Positions 52,908-64,000 of a stretch of 64,000 nt of DNA are shown piece after piece. The stretch spans positions 43,097,167 to 43,161,166 of the forward strand of contig NC_041011.1 of the NCBI RefSeq assembly GCF_004193775.1, read 5' to 3'. Positions within the stretch are counted from its first letter, which is position 1, and each line of letters opens with the position of its first letter. Below the pieces are notes generated by a model. The model was not told where the DNA came from. It worked only from the letters and a program-made list of their open reading frames with translations, and did no database searches. The stretch is from Glycine soja (taxonomy: Eukaryota > Streptophyta > Magnoliopsida > Fabales > Fabaceae). Both the position numbers and the translations under genes were made by a program.

Positions 52908-53211
52908 TTAAACTGATGACCATATGTCCTTGTCATCTTCAGTTCATACTTTAAAGAACTTGATATCTCAAGATGAAACTCCCACTGCCAGCACAACTCA
53001 ACAAAAGTGTAAGCACTCACTGCATCCTAAATTTTCTTAAGTGCACTTGAATCAACTCTTCATTTATCCGTACCTTCTTTGCTACATAACCATCTAGATT
53101 CCTTTTTCTGAATATGGGCTTGGCAAACATTTTTGTGCAGCTTCTAGATCTTTCTCCTTGTTATCACCATTTCGAGGCAAGAACAGCGAAAAAAAGATAA
53201 TGATGGCTTGA
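44441..53211 (+). CDS. CIP7: COP1-interacting protein 7 (CIP7) homologue
   Basis: A nuclear, light-signalling protein family; Arabidopsis CIP7 binds COP1 and promotes light-induced genes. Exons: 44441-44499, 44588-44770, 45128-45248, 45331-45370, 45508-45560, 45636-45691, 46315-46467, 46594-46790, 47807-49332, 49741-50694, 51496-51898, 52943-53008, 53141-53211. They give 1293 residues with every junction in frame. The conserved N-terminus comes first: MNTSTRLDSAVFQLTPTRTR, FDLIITVNGKKEKIASGLL and SWFTKGTVERFVRFVSTPE. Next is FARAVAAGFDIDYIPPLMSF and DACTKFRDLWRRKHETGQW. A long charged, disordered region follows, with a basic RRGKTSKPNALDEARARAE stretch and an E/K-rich coiled coil spanning the exon 9-10 junction. 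A short conserved end has GFRRLLKFGKK and SPFRGKNSEKK. It is longer than I recall for Arabidopsis CIP7 (about 1060). The role is inferred from family. Confidence 0.9.
52854..52904. repeat. (TA)n microsatellite upstream of a CIP7 splice acceptor
   Basis: About 25 TA units ending 38 bp before the acceptor of the CIP7 exon at 52943, where the branch-point region would be expected. Confidence 0.97.
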
Positions 53212-53895
53212 TAGAGTGGATGCTGTTATTGATAAGATTGATGCAGTGACAAGCTAGATCTTTTCATTTTTTTCAGGTGTCATGAGTTATTGTCTAGCTA
53301 GAAAAGAAGACTGAGTAATGTGTTGCTATGTGAAATTGGTCTTTTTGTATATTTATGTTTTGATGTGCATATGCCCAAGTGATTTGTATATTTTACTCGT
53401 ACCTGATTTCATTTCACATTATATATCTCTGGATTGAGGATGTTTTCCATTCGGCATTATATATCTGACAAAATTTGCACATAAAAAAAATGTGTCCGAA
53501 AATTTGAGCGATGTATTATATCTCACAAATTTATATTTTTAATAAATTTTAACTAATAATAATGTATGCAGAGGAGTGTTAAAAGATAACCCCCTTTTTT
53601 TTATTTACTCACAATATTGAGTTTTCTCCTTTATAGCTTTGGTTGGGTACTGATAAAAATAAAAATAAAAAAGCTTTGGTTGGTTCACCAATTTTAATAA
53701 ATTATCCGGTTGGAATTTACTTGTAATCTTCAAAAACAAAAATAGTTCTCTACTTGCACTTTCCAGTTAAAAAGATACTAAGATAGACATGATTGGACAA
53801 GCAACCTTAAGGAAATTTATGTCACTTGAAATCTTGAATTAAGGTTGAGATTTGCCGAGTAAATCCCGTGGACTAAGAAGATTGTATGTAATAGA

Positions 53896-54175
53896 TTACT
53901 CTTCCGTTTTAAAATAAGTTTTATCCTGAGAGTTGTTTTACAGATCAAGAAAAGTGTTAATTTTACAAAATTATTCTTATTAGAGTTGTTTCACATAGAT
54001 TAAGAAAAGTGTTAATTTTATAAAATTATTCTTATTAAATAGATGAAAGATAATGTATTAATATTGGATTTTAAAACTAAAGAAACATTTATTAGATGTA
54101 TTAGTAAAAAATATCAATTAATTGTTACATTGAAAATTCAATTGTAGCACTTATTTTATTTTGAAACATTTTATT
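53896..54175. mobile_element. Stowaway-like MITE with an internal tandem duplication
   Basis: The left end CTCTTCCGTTTTAAAATAAG follows a TA and resembles the CTCCCTCCGTTYCAAAATAAGT end of Stowaway MITEs. The right part CACTTATTTTATTTTGAAAC is its inverted partner, with the last bases decayed. Inside, a 53-bp unit (GAGTTGTTTYACA, AAGAAAAGTGTTAATTTTA, AAAATTATTCTTATTA) is repeated at about 53931 and 53984. Confidence 0.55.
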
Positions 54176-55214
54176 TTCTCAAATATGATATTTTATCATA
54201 AACCATTTATATTTGTGACAATTTTGGTTGTTGTTATGCGCATTCAGTACAATTGCAGGTACACAAGCAAAATGACAAAATTTCATTTTTGTCCTTTCAT
54301 AAAATTGATATGAAAGACTTACAGATTGATTATCTGTGTTGAGCTTACGGATTTGTCAATCCGTATCAGTTTTGGGTGTATAAGCAATTGTGCTGGATAT
54401 ATGTAGTAAGAGTCTTAAATTTTTTAATGTTTTTTTTAATTAATTCTAGAAGTCTAGAACACTTATTTCATAAAAAAAAAATGTATTGAGACGAGCCATA
54501 TTCAATATGGGTTAGCACAGGCTAATTTGGAAGCCTACCCACAAGATTTACTCACAGGTTGAACACATTCATCTTTCTATAAACAAACTCAATCCATTGT
54601 AACGTCATACGGCTAATTAGCTTCTTTTTGTGCTTTAAGTTTTTATTTTTGTACATTTGAGGTTTCAAACTCAAATTAAGGAAGGATAATAACCACTAAA
54701 CTGATTATAAACGAAACTTCAAGGGGTCAACCTGTGTTTTGATATAATTGAAACTATAAATATGAACACATAATCGAGACAAAATGTTAAATGTAATAGT
54801 TTCAATGTTGAAGGCAAAATATTTATTTTTTTCATTTTTAATGGTGGAAAGGAAAAACTTATGCAAATAGTTCAAAAACGAGTAATACATAAACTACGTC
54901 AACATTGTTGTGAGAACAACAAAAGAAAGAAGAAACACAACAATATAGTGTAATAAAAGTGTAAATAAGATACTACTGAAATCCTTATATTGATTTGTTC
55001 ATAATAGAGACAATGATTGCATTAAAGGGGATCTAGTTCACTTAGTTAAAGAATGTAGGTGAGTTATTATAAACTCTTTTGATATTGAGTTTGATTTCTA
55101 TAGATAAAAAAATACAAACAATGATTGTCGAAAGTCCCATCCTTCAATGTGAATCCAAGAGATTTTTCAACAAATGTGTTCACACAAATATTAGAAGTAT
55201 GATTGTTCATTCCG

Positions 55215-55264
55215 ATGCATAAAACACACGAGTAACAAAATTGTTACTTATGTGTTTTATGCAT
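55215..55264. repeat. Near-perfect 50-bp palindrome
   Basis: The left arm ATGCATAAAACACA (55215-55228) pairs with TGTGTTTTATGCAT (55251-55264), and the inner AGTAACAA (55231-55238) pairs with TTGTTACT (55241-55248). The loop is two bases and there is one 2-bp mismatch. The loop is too tight for a normal microRNA precursor. Confidence 0.9.
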
Positions 55265-55671
55265 TAGAAAGATGGAAAGCACATTGATAACAGCTACGCA
55301 AACTTCAGCTAAAAATATGGAAGTCACAATATATCAATTATTTTTATAAAAAAAGATTTTGTTAATCATAATTTAATTGTGTATAATCACTTCAGAAAAC
55401 CTAAGCAACGGAGTGAGGGAGGAAAGGTTTTGACCTTGTGTCCATTTAAAAATATTCCATGAGATCTATCTTCTGTTCTAAAAATGAAGTCAAGTGAGAC
55501 GTATAATGATGTAGCTGGACCATGAAAAAAGTCTGATGACTATGACCAATAGTGGTCGAATAAGGGTCAATGCTATATGGAGCTTTCGTACACAAAATTT
55601 TCAATGCATTTACCGCATTCTATAAGGAAACATCTTTAACTGCCATCATTAGGATTGCATATGGTAAGGTG

Positions 55672-57584
55672 TCAGTCAAAGCGAATGATTAAGCATGAGA
55701 TGCTGCTTTTGCTCATCCTAATTAGAGCTTCCTTTGCCAAGCATTCAGCTGCTTCTTGTGGATCCTCTATGTGACTTATCAGATTCACAGCCTCTTGGTT
55801 TTTCATCACCTACACATATATGGAGATTCACTTGCTATTAGTTTTTTTTTCTTATTCCTATGAAATTACTATAGTTGAGTACTTTTATGTGAAAATCTCA
55901 CACTCAATTTAATTGAAGGTATATGTAATAGTTCATATTGCAGCTTACCTCCCATATGCCATTGCTTGCTAATATCAAAAACTCAGTATCAGAATCAATC
56001 CTTTCACTTCTAACGGAAAGATCAGAGCCTCTAGAATGCTTTGCCCCTGCTGCATTTCCTGATTGACATGCTAGCATGGGTCCATTGTGAGCACATGTAT
56101 AGTATACATTATGAGATGTATGAATCAAAAAGATGTGCCACTTACTGATGAACAGAAATAAACTATGATATAACATATATTTGGTTTCTTTTCATTATCA
56201 GTTAATGTCACTCTGACAGAATATCATTGGAGTAGGAATTGTTTGGGATCTCAGTGGGATTTATAAACAGGAATGGTTAAGCATTTGTGTGACAAAATAT
56301 ATATTAATTTCTTAAGACAATGGAATAGTGAATGAGTATGTAATTGCTTCCATCCTTGACAAAGTGAAAAAGCATTCTCATAATGACAAAAAGATCTTTA
56401 GTATTATATACCTGCGAAGAATCTGCGAGACCAATGTATTTTCGCTGATTGTAGGTATGTGCCAGTTGTCTGATGAGCTATGCCATCTCTGCAGACAACA
56501 ATTCTGTAATCTCCCATGTTGGCTACCACAAGTTTTTCTCCATCGATCAACATAACAGATGCTGAACCCATTCTGCATGTCTCCTCTAATTTGTGTTGCT
56601 CTCGGATCATTGCTCTTACACCAAGGTAAGCTCTCTTCAGAGCTTCCTTGCTTTTTCTCCTTATATGAGTCTGACATACATATAATAAACATTAGAAGCA
56701 CAGAAGAGACCAGAAATAGGGGGAAAGGGGAGTTTATGAATAAAGCAGCTCAATCTTGACCTCTCTTTGACAATACATGTCAAGGTTATGTGAGGGAATA
56801 ATAGGAGAAAATTTCATAACCCATTATTGAACATAGTCATCTTGCCATATATTACATGTTTTTCTTCATTCCCATGTTACTTTTCCTTCTTCAAATTTCT
56901 ACCAAAATGGATTGTGTAAGAAAATTTCAAGACAAAATAACCAATATTTAGATGAATTAATTGGTTTAGCAGAAGCTAGTTTGTTAACTAATCAAAGTAC
57001 TTTTACTCAAAATGCTCAAATTTGGGGCAAAAATGTAAAGTATATATATATATATATAGGTGAAAGGAACTGATAGATAACCTCTTGAAGCATCTTGTCA
57101 AAGAAATAAGACTGCATGTACTTGGTAACTTTGTCTCCAATTAGTGCGTCAAAGATTCCAAAATACCACAATTCTGTTTGATCCATTTCCTCTCTCTGTG
57201 CCACAACTGAATCAAAATCAGAGTCATCAGAACCATCTCTGGCCATATTACTCTCCACCACTTGATAACCATATGTCATTGGCCTCATCCATGAAGGCTT
57301 TTTTGCCTGCTTGTATTTTCTTTTTCTGCCTTCATGTCCTAGCAGAAACCGTTTAAGCCGGAACGCCTGTTCAACTCAATAGATAGATTAGCTCTTACTG
57401 TAAATTACCAATTTCAGCTATGATATAGCATATAGCAACATCAAGGGAAAGCAAAAAAAAAAAAAAAAAAAACATTAAAATGCCATGCTTCAAATGGTAT
57501 GCAGAGAAGCTTAATGTAACAGGGAAGTGAGGAAAGAAAAGAACATCGACTTACCTTGCGTTTGAGATTAAGATAGAATCCCAT
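55672..57584 (-). CDS. PP2C-like protein, predicted catalytically dead (PP2C44-like type)
   Basis: A 273-residue protein with the fold of a clade of plant 'PP2C-like' proteins. Coding order on the minus strand: 57584-57555, 57366-57082, 56670-56412, 56058-55949, 55809-55672. All joins are in frame. It starts MGFYLNLKRK, then AFRLKRFLLGHEGRKRKYK, a basic N-terminus. PP2C landmarks remain (SYKEKK-like ALKRAYLGVRAM, GSASVMLIDGEKLVVANMGD, EFLILASNGIWEVMKNQEAV). The metal-binding residues do not: the canonical DGHGG is DALIG, ASDG is ASNG, and the late DNI is SSISCL with no Asp. The DHKP region is also absent. It is therefore probably a scaffold or competitor rather than a phosphatase. The start is the first Met of a short, conserved-looking exon; an in-frame ATG further upstream (MHVLRF, 57635) is possible. 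Confidence 0.85.
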
Positions 57585-60500
57585 GTTTTCCCCTATTGTT
57601 TCATCAGACTTTACAGAAAATCTGAGCACATGCAAATGGCGACAAGAAAAGTTAGCAAATCAAGTTTTTTCCAGATAGAAAATAAGATGGACCTTAATTC
57701 ATGTTAATATGTATTCAATTCAATATAGGTAGTGAGTAACAAATGGGATTGACATTTTCTTCCCTCCATGGCACTGACTACAAAGTGTTTATCATGGCTT
57801 AGCAATGAAACTGGGCTAGTTTTTAAAATTGAAAAGGTGTGTTTTCTTTCCTTTGACTATAGAAGGAAAGAAAAGAAAATACCCCTACCGTATAGTGAAT
57901 GAAATGAAACACAAGTTCGTGACTCTCGAGTCATTGATGAATTCTAGAGCTGCTTAAATGAGAAAATTAATTAGCTTTGATTGTAAGTTATGAATAAAGT
58001 TTGAATAAGACGTAAGTCAAGGATGTCAATCTTTACTTTTTTAACTAATAAAAATTGAAATTTAAATGTATACTATTTAATTGGGTGGAGTTGCCAAATA
58101 TTCTTGCCAGTGACCACTCAGAATTTTTAGTTATTTTTCCCGTGTTGTAAGTGGGTAACCGTAGGTAGCATTAAATATCAAGAGGTGTCTCGGTTGACTT
58201 CTTCAAATTTCATGTGTATCCGTTTCTATATTTCCAAAAAAAAAGGTGTATCCGTTTCTATAAATAAATGTTTAATTTTATATGATTAAAATTTATAATA
58301 AATGAATATTTTTATTATATAAATTATATTGTAATTAAAATTATAATAAATAAATATTTTTGTATATATAAATTACATTTTCAATTTATAATAAATAATT
58401 AAAAAATTATAACAAAAGCATTTGACCATGATTAAAATATCTCCACAATCTGCAACAAGGTAAACTCCCCTTAACAAGGCAAAGGACGGAAAAAAATTCT
58501 TGTAGAAATGACACATGGCACATCAATATGCATTTAGGTTGCTTAATGTTCATGAAGGTGCTTCTAAGTTCTAAATCCTGAATGTGAGTTGGTTTCATTA
58601 TTCAATGTTAGTTTGGTATCGTTAGAATTGTTTACTTAATTGAGTTGCTTCCATGTATTGCATTGCATGTACCTTTCCGGAAGATATGAAACTCGGTGCA
58701 AGTGATACTTTTTTATTTATTTACATTTTATGTATATAGAACGGCAGTTTTATTTAAAACATTTTTTTTTCTAAAACCATTATATATGAATAGAATCATT
58801 ATTAAGATAAAATAGGAAATGGGTCTTGCTGAGTTGGTTTTACAATACATGAGTATTCTAAATCCATTAGATTGTGTTTATCAATAAATTATTTATTTGA
58901 GTGAAATTAGAATTCATTTAAGCCTTGTAGATAAAAAAAATTAGTCTCAAACTGAGAGTAATCGTTAACAAAACTAATTAATATTTCGCATCATTATCAT
59001 GCTTAAAAAAAATTGTTTTTAAAATTCAAACAATGAAAAGTCTTCATAGTAGTACAAATTTAATTGAAATAGTAGTAATTAAATATACTTTTAATATTAT
59101 ACAGTAATATTAAATAACAAATTGATATAATAATATAAGAAAATTAAGTAAATTTATAATTTAATATATAATTAAAATTTGTAATAAATAACTAGTTTTA
59201 ATATATAAATTATATTTTAAATTTATGATAAATAATTTATGTTATGATATAATGTTATCTTTAATTATTGATAATATTTAAAAAAATATACACATTTAAG
59301 TTAGAACTAAATGTGTTAAAAATGATAAATTAGAAGAAATAAGAATTTATTAGGAATATATTTGAATTTAAAGATAAAATATATTTAACATTAGTCATTG
59401 GTTTTTGATACTTTGTTACAACTTATTAAACCACCAAAATTTAAAAGCATATTCTAAATGCATGTTAGTGTTTAGTTTGTCATTCCAAAGGATTGATGGT
59501 GTAAGTCTCTAAAACTCAGACCGGAGGACACTCCTAATCTCCAGAATAAAATAAAATAAAAAAATTGATTGTAAATGTGAAAAGATAAGAAATTGGAAGC
59601 TTGAAAAAAAAACGTCTTACAAATATATAACAGAATCTTTTTGTTTAATTGATTTGTAGGTTTTTTAAAACGATAAACTAACCAATTTCCGACTGCTCAA
59701 TCTAATCTACCATTCGAGTTAGATCAATCTATGCATTTGATGGAGATTACAAATGTAATTTATGTTTCCATTAATTAATGATAGTTTAGAAGTAGGATTT
59801 CTAGATTGACGCCATTATCCAAAAAAACACATTATGCAGCGCATTTTTCTGAGAGAAATTTTATAAGATTCGAAATCATGTAATCTCATCCAACCTACTT
59901 GTGACACAACTATCTTTCTCCTTACAGATCACAGATATAGACTAAATGGATTACAACTATCTTTCACTTTGTAAAGGGAGTTACATAAACATTTAAAAGA
60001 CAAATGTATTGTTTTCTATTGGAATTAGTACTCTAATGAAAAACACATCAACCTATTATCAAAATAAAAAAGGGAGAACGTGAAAGTGCTTCAAAATGTA
60101 CAAATAACATTAAGAATGCAGTCTGTTTTTGAATTATCATGATCCAATCACATTCACCAAAATAAATTCCACAAGGCATTTTTGTAATATCCCTATTTAA
60201 TAAATAACTTAAATATATAGTAGTAGTACCTCTCCATAGCTACACCCTTTAATTCCTTGTTTGTTTGAGTAGAAATAAATAGAAAATAGAATAAAAATAC
60301 TGAATTTCCATTGTTTGATAAGAGTGAGTTGTATAGTTGGGTTTTAGGGGCGTGCTAATAAACCCTAATGAGAATAAGAGCCTGTTCGCCAAATTATATA
60401 CTACAATTCAGACATATCATTGCATTACTATTGGATGGATCAACAAATTCAATTTCATAAAAAACCAGACACTGCCCACGGGCTAATTTAACTACATAGA

Positions 60501-60847
60501 AGTTGTTCATGTACGACACGGCATGACTACCATTGTACCAGTGTTAAGCAAATGTTGAAACTACATAGCCGAACATTCTAATCACAAAGCCTATGTACTT
60601 AATAAATATAAAATTATGGGGAAAAAACCAATTGCAACTCTCACTTGCAACCTCTGGGAATATAAGTTAATATTGAAAATAATATTATAAAATCTGCAAG
60701 AAAATGCAAAGTATTGAAACTTGGAGTACTGACATAAATCCCTAACAGTAAACCAAACGTGGTTCAATGATGATACTTGAAATCTCATAACAACCAAGGC
60801 AAGCAAATTCATAACTAAAATTTGAAGACTATAATGTGAAGTTATGC
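57585..60847. other. Spacer upstream of the PP2C-like gene and 3' of eL14
   Basis: Strongly AT-rich with no gene seen. GTGTATCCGTTTCTATA is directly duplicated (about 58213 and 58245). A roughly 48-bp AT-rich unit (ATTAAAATTTATAATAAAT... then TATAAATTATATT) is repeated at about 58286 and 58334, with a diverged third copy near 59170. 60420-60847 should hold the eL14 3' UTR. Confidence 0.5.
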
Positions 60848-61686
<839 letters not shown>

Positions 61687-61880
61687 TTTCGGCTGTGGAT
61701 TGCAGAGAGGCAGAGACGGTACGGGGGTGGAAGAACACTAACACTAAACTAGGGTTTGGTTTGGTGTGTTCTGTTACTTTTTTAAAAGAACCTAAGATCC
61801 ACCTTAACATGGGCCTCCCTGTCTGTGGTTTCGGTTTGCACTAGTGCCCAAGCCCAAAATATCACCCAACTAGGCCCAAA
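61687..61880 (-). promoter_or_regulatory. eL14 promoter: telo-box and site II motifs
   Basis: On the minus strand, AAACCCTAG (61757-61749, a telo-box) lies about 63 bp upstream of the ATG. TGGGCY site II words occur on the minus strand at 61856-61851 and 61878-61873, and TGGGCC on the plus strand at 61810-61815. The telo-box plus site II combination is well known from plant ribosomal protein and translation gene promoters. Confidence 0.7.
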
Positions 61881-63855
61881 CCCAATATTATCTTCTTTTT
61901 TATTTATTAATGGACCAGACTCCACACATACGGTACCAAAACAATTATTTAAAGCTCACAAAAGTTAAAGTTACATGCGCAAAAAATTATTTTTTATAGA
62001 AAAATTTACAAAAATAACTGCTATTTTTTATATTACAAAAAAATGTAACGTTATGATTAAAATTTATTAAATACTAATATTATTTAAAAAGTACACTAAA
62101 GGTAATAATTTACACTTAAATTTATTTAACTCATTCAAAAAGTTAATTATATGATTAAAAGTGGTTGACATAAATAATTTAACACTTTGAGTCCTTAAAA
62201 GTATCTTCAATGGAAATTACTTATATGAGTTGTTTAATTTTATATAAATGATTATTGCTTAATAATATTATACCATAAATAATATATTTTAAAATATCAT
62301 AAAACTCATAAAATTAATTTAAATACTTACTTTAACCATCTTAACATTAAGTAAACTTTTATTTAAAATACTTGAATCTATACAAAATTATAATAAAACA
62401 ATCTATATAAATAATTATACATTATAAATATTTTAATTAAAGTTTGAAATTTGATTTTTGATTTAAACATGAACTAAGAATTAAAAATATTGTTTTATTC
62501 TGAAATTAATGAACCCGGAAAAAGAGAGATTACAACTATATGCATGAAGTAACTTGAAAGAAATAGACCTTCACTGGTTTTTTGTCCACATACACTGGTA
62601 TTGTCAGATGAAGGAAATATAGGAAGATTCGTCAATCAAATTTGTATACGTACTACTTTGGAACTACGATCATCTCCGCACGTTCTGTAGCAATAGATCT
62701 GAACGTCACACCCCGTGATAAGATTAGCACCAACAAAAGATTAAAGAAAAAAAATTACAAATTTATTCTAACTTTCATTGTGCTATATGTTTTAACTTAA
62801 TTTTATAATTTTTTGAGGAATTTTATAAATTTATTGGTTTTTAAAATAATATTGTTAATTTTTCCAACAGGATGGTTTTTTTTTTTATCCTAAAAACATG
62901 TATTTTTTCTTTTAATTTTCTTATTTAAATTTTAGGACAGAAATTCCACGTCTCCTTTGGAATCCAAGTGTTTCCTACAATTGCTCTCTTCCCAAATCGC
63001 CACCAAAACAAAATAAAAACAATAATAATAAAGAAAATTACTTATAGATTTTTGTGATACGCCTGCAGTTGTTGTTCTCAGTCTAAGATCACCGTCGAGG
63101 TCTTCCCCATTCAATGTATGTCTATCTCAATTGTAATTTTTTCTTCCTTTTCATTGATCAATCTTTGTTTTTGTGTTGTTTCTGAACTCAATTATGACAT
63201 TTTGGAAAATTTAGCTCATGTGGATGCTTCTGAACTCAATTTAGCTGTCGGGTTATTCCTGCTTTTGAATTTTCCGTGTTGATTAGAGATCTGGAATTCT
63301 TATTATTTCATCATACCTTGGTTTAGTAAAATTTTGATTCTTTGATCTGGCCTTCGAACTTTCCACCTCTATCTATAATCCATCTAATCTCAGTGCGTTT
63401 TTTTGTCTTGTATTTGCATTTGGTGATGAGCAAAATGGGAGTTCAGTTATGTTAAGAAAAACAAATTTTGATGATCATATACTAGTTAGATGTACATAGC
63501 TATATGCATCATGGGAAATAGGGACTACTCACCACAAATTATTGTTTTAAATTATAAGTTTTAATGCGTTGTTAGTGCAATTTTCTTTAAATTTGCTTCT
63601 TTTCATCGTTTTGATAGTGTGATTTTTAGATATTTCCGACATTATTCACCTACAATTGTATCCAGACTTTACTGTAGTATTCATGCCTGCTACTGATGAA
63701 AGTTCTGTATTTTTCTCCCCTTGATTTCATATTTAGAAATTTACCAGATAGAGAAAAGAAAGGGAATCCATTTATGTACTAAATTTGATCTCTGTTAAAA
63801 TTTTACCTATCTATTTATTGGGTTTTGGCCATGTTATGTGCAGCAAAGCACAAAA
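61881..63855 (+). other. Divergent intergenic region and GLTP leader
   Basis: 61900-62900 is AT-rich with no gene seen. A probable leader exon ends at about 63114 (TTCAAT|GTATGT), and an acceptor (TATGTGCAG) precedes 63844. The first GLTP coding exon is therefore preceded by a roughly 730-bp 5' UTR intron. This is inferred from splice signals. Confidence 0.5.
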
Positions 63856-63973
63856 ATGGAGGTGACTGTTTTCACTCCTGCACTGGAAGGAATTAAGCTT
63901 GTAAAATCAGAGCAAGGAGAAATTTTGACCCAGCCTTTCTTGGATGCTTGCAAGCATATACTTCCTGTTATAG
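63856..63973 (+). CDS. GLTP1: Glycolipid transfer protein (GLTP1-like), first coding exon, cut by window end
   Basis: The exon encodes MEVTVFTPALEGIKLVKSEQ and continues GEILTQPFLDACKHILPVI, then a donor (ATAG|GTACAA) leaves the next codon split after one base. The sequence matches the N-terminus of plant GLTP-type proteins (MEGTVFTPCLEGMKHVKSDQ-like), which move glycosphingolipids or ceramide phosphates between membranes. Only about 39 of some 200 residues are visible, so the exact subfamily (GLTP1 versus ACD11) is favoured, not proven. Confidence 0.82.
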
Positions 63974-64000
63974 GTACAAGCTCATGGTCCCTTAAATTGT

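Larger units (their letters stand above)
53212..55671. other. Spacer between convergent CIP7 and PP2C-like genes
   Basis: 53212-53450 should be the CIP7 3' UTR. A MITE-like element (53896-54175) and a near-perfect palindrome (55215-55264) lie further on. No gene was seen. Confidence 0.5.

Noticed and set aside
52727..53020. Minus-strand frame reading YIYIYIY
   Set aside because: Translation of the (TA)n microsatellite overlapping a real CIP7 exon on the other strand.
55215..55264. Palindrome considered as a microRNA precursor
   Set aside because: The loop is two bases and the stem about 24 bp, too short and tight for plant Dicer processing of a typical precursor.

Overview
This is a stretch of plant nuclear DNA, most likely from a legume close to soybean (Glycine). 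The evidence is the AT-rich intergenic sequence, genes split by many GT-AG introns, (TA)n microsatellites, MITE-like elements and protein sequences of familiar dicot families. The genus is an inference from the feel of the sequence; no search was run. Exon boundaries were worked out by hand from splice signals and reading-frame continuity. Every multi-exon model closes in frame to its stop, or to the window edge.

Layout, left to right. (1) 2.2-9.2 kb, +: the 3' part of a PP2A B'' regulatory subunit with two EF-hands; its first coding exon lies before the window. (2) About 11 kb, +: a frameshifted pseudogene of an eight-cysteine (DC2.15-type) proline-rich protein. (3) 12.7-13.6 kb, -: a decayed LINE. 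(4) 15.3-16.5 kb, +: TGD1, the chloroplast lipid-import permease. (5) 20.2-28.4 kb, +: a 1107-residue NT-C2 (EEIG1/EHBP1) protein carrying an exact-length 399-bp in-frame tandem duplication. (6) 28.4-33.9 kb: very AT-rich, no gene. (7) 33.9-34.4 kb, +: a small single-finger C2H2 protein. (8) 35.2-38.1 kb: a GC-rich island followed by two adjacent long-terminal-inverted-repeat elements. (9) 39.0-40.9 kb, +: an ENTH/VHS (epsin-like) protein. (10) 44.4-53.2 kb, +: a COP1-interacting protein 7 homologue of 1293 residues. (11) 55.7-57.6 kb, -: a PP2C-like protein lacking the metal-binding acidic residues (a predicted pseudophosphatase), tail-to-tail with CIP7. (12) 60.8-61.7 kb, -: ribosomal protein eL14. 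(13) 63.9 kb to the end, +: the start of a glycolipid transfer protein gene, divergent from eL14.

The genes do not form a pathway or cluster; this is an ordinary gene-rich euchromatic arm with independent housekeeping and regulatory genes. The more unusual items are the pseudophosphatase, the recent internal duplication in the NT-C2 protein, the paired fold-back elements at 36-38 kb, and several repeat-derived structures inside introns. I found no CRISPR array, operon, rRNA or tRNA, and nothing I would call a new biological system.
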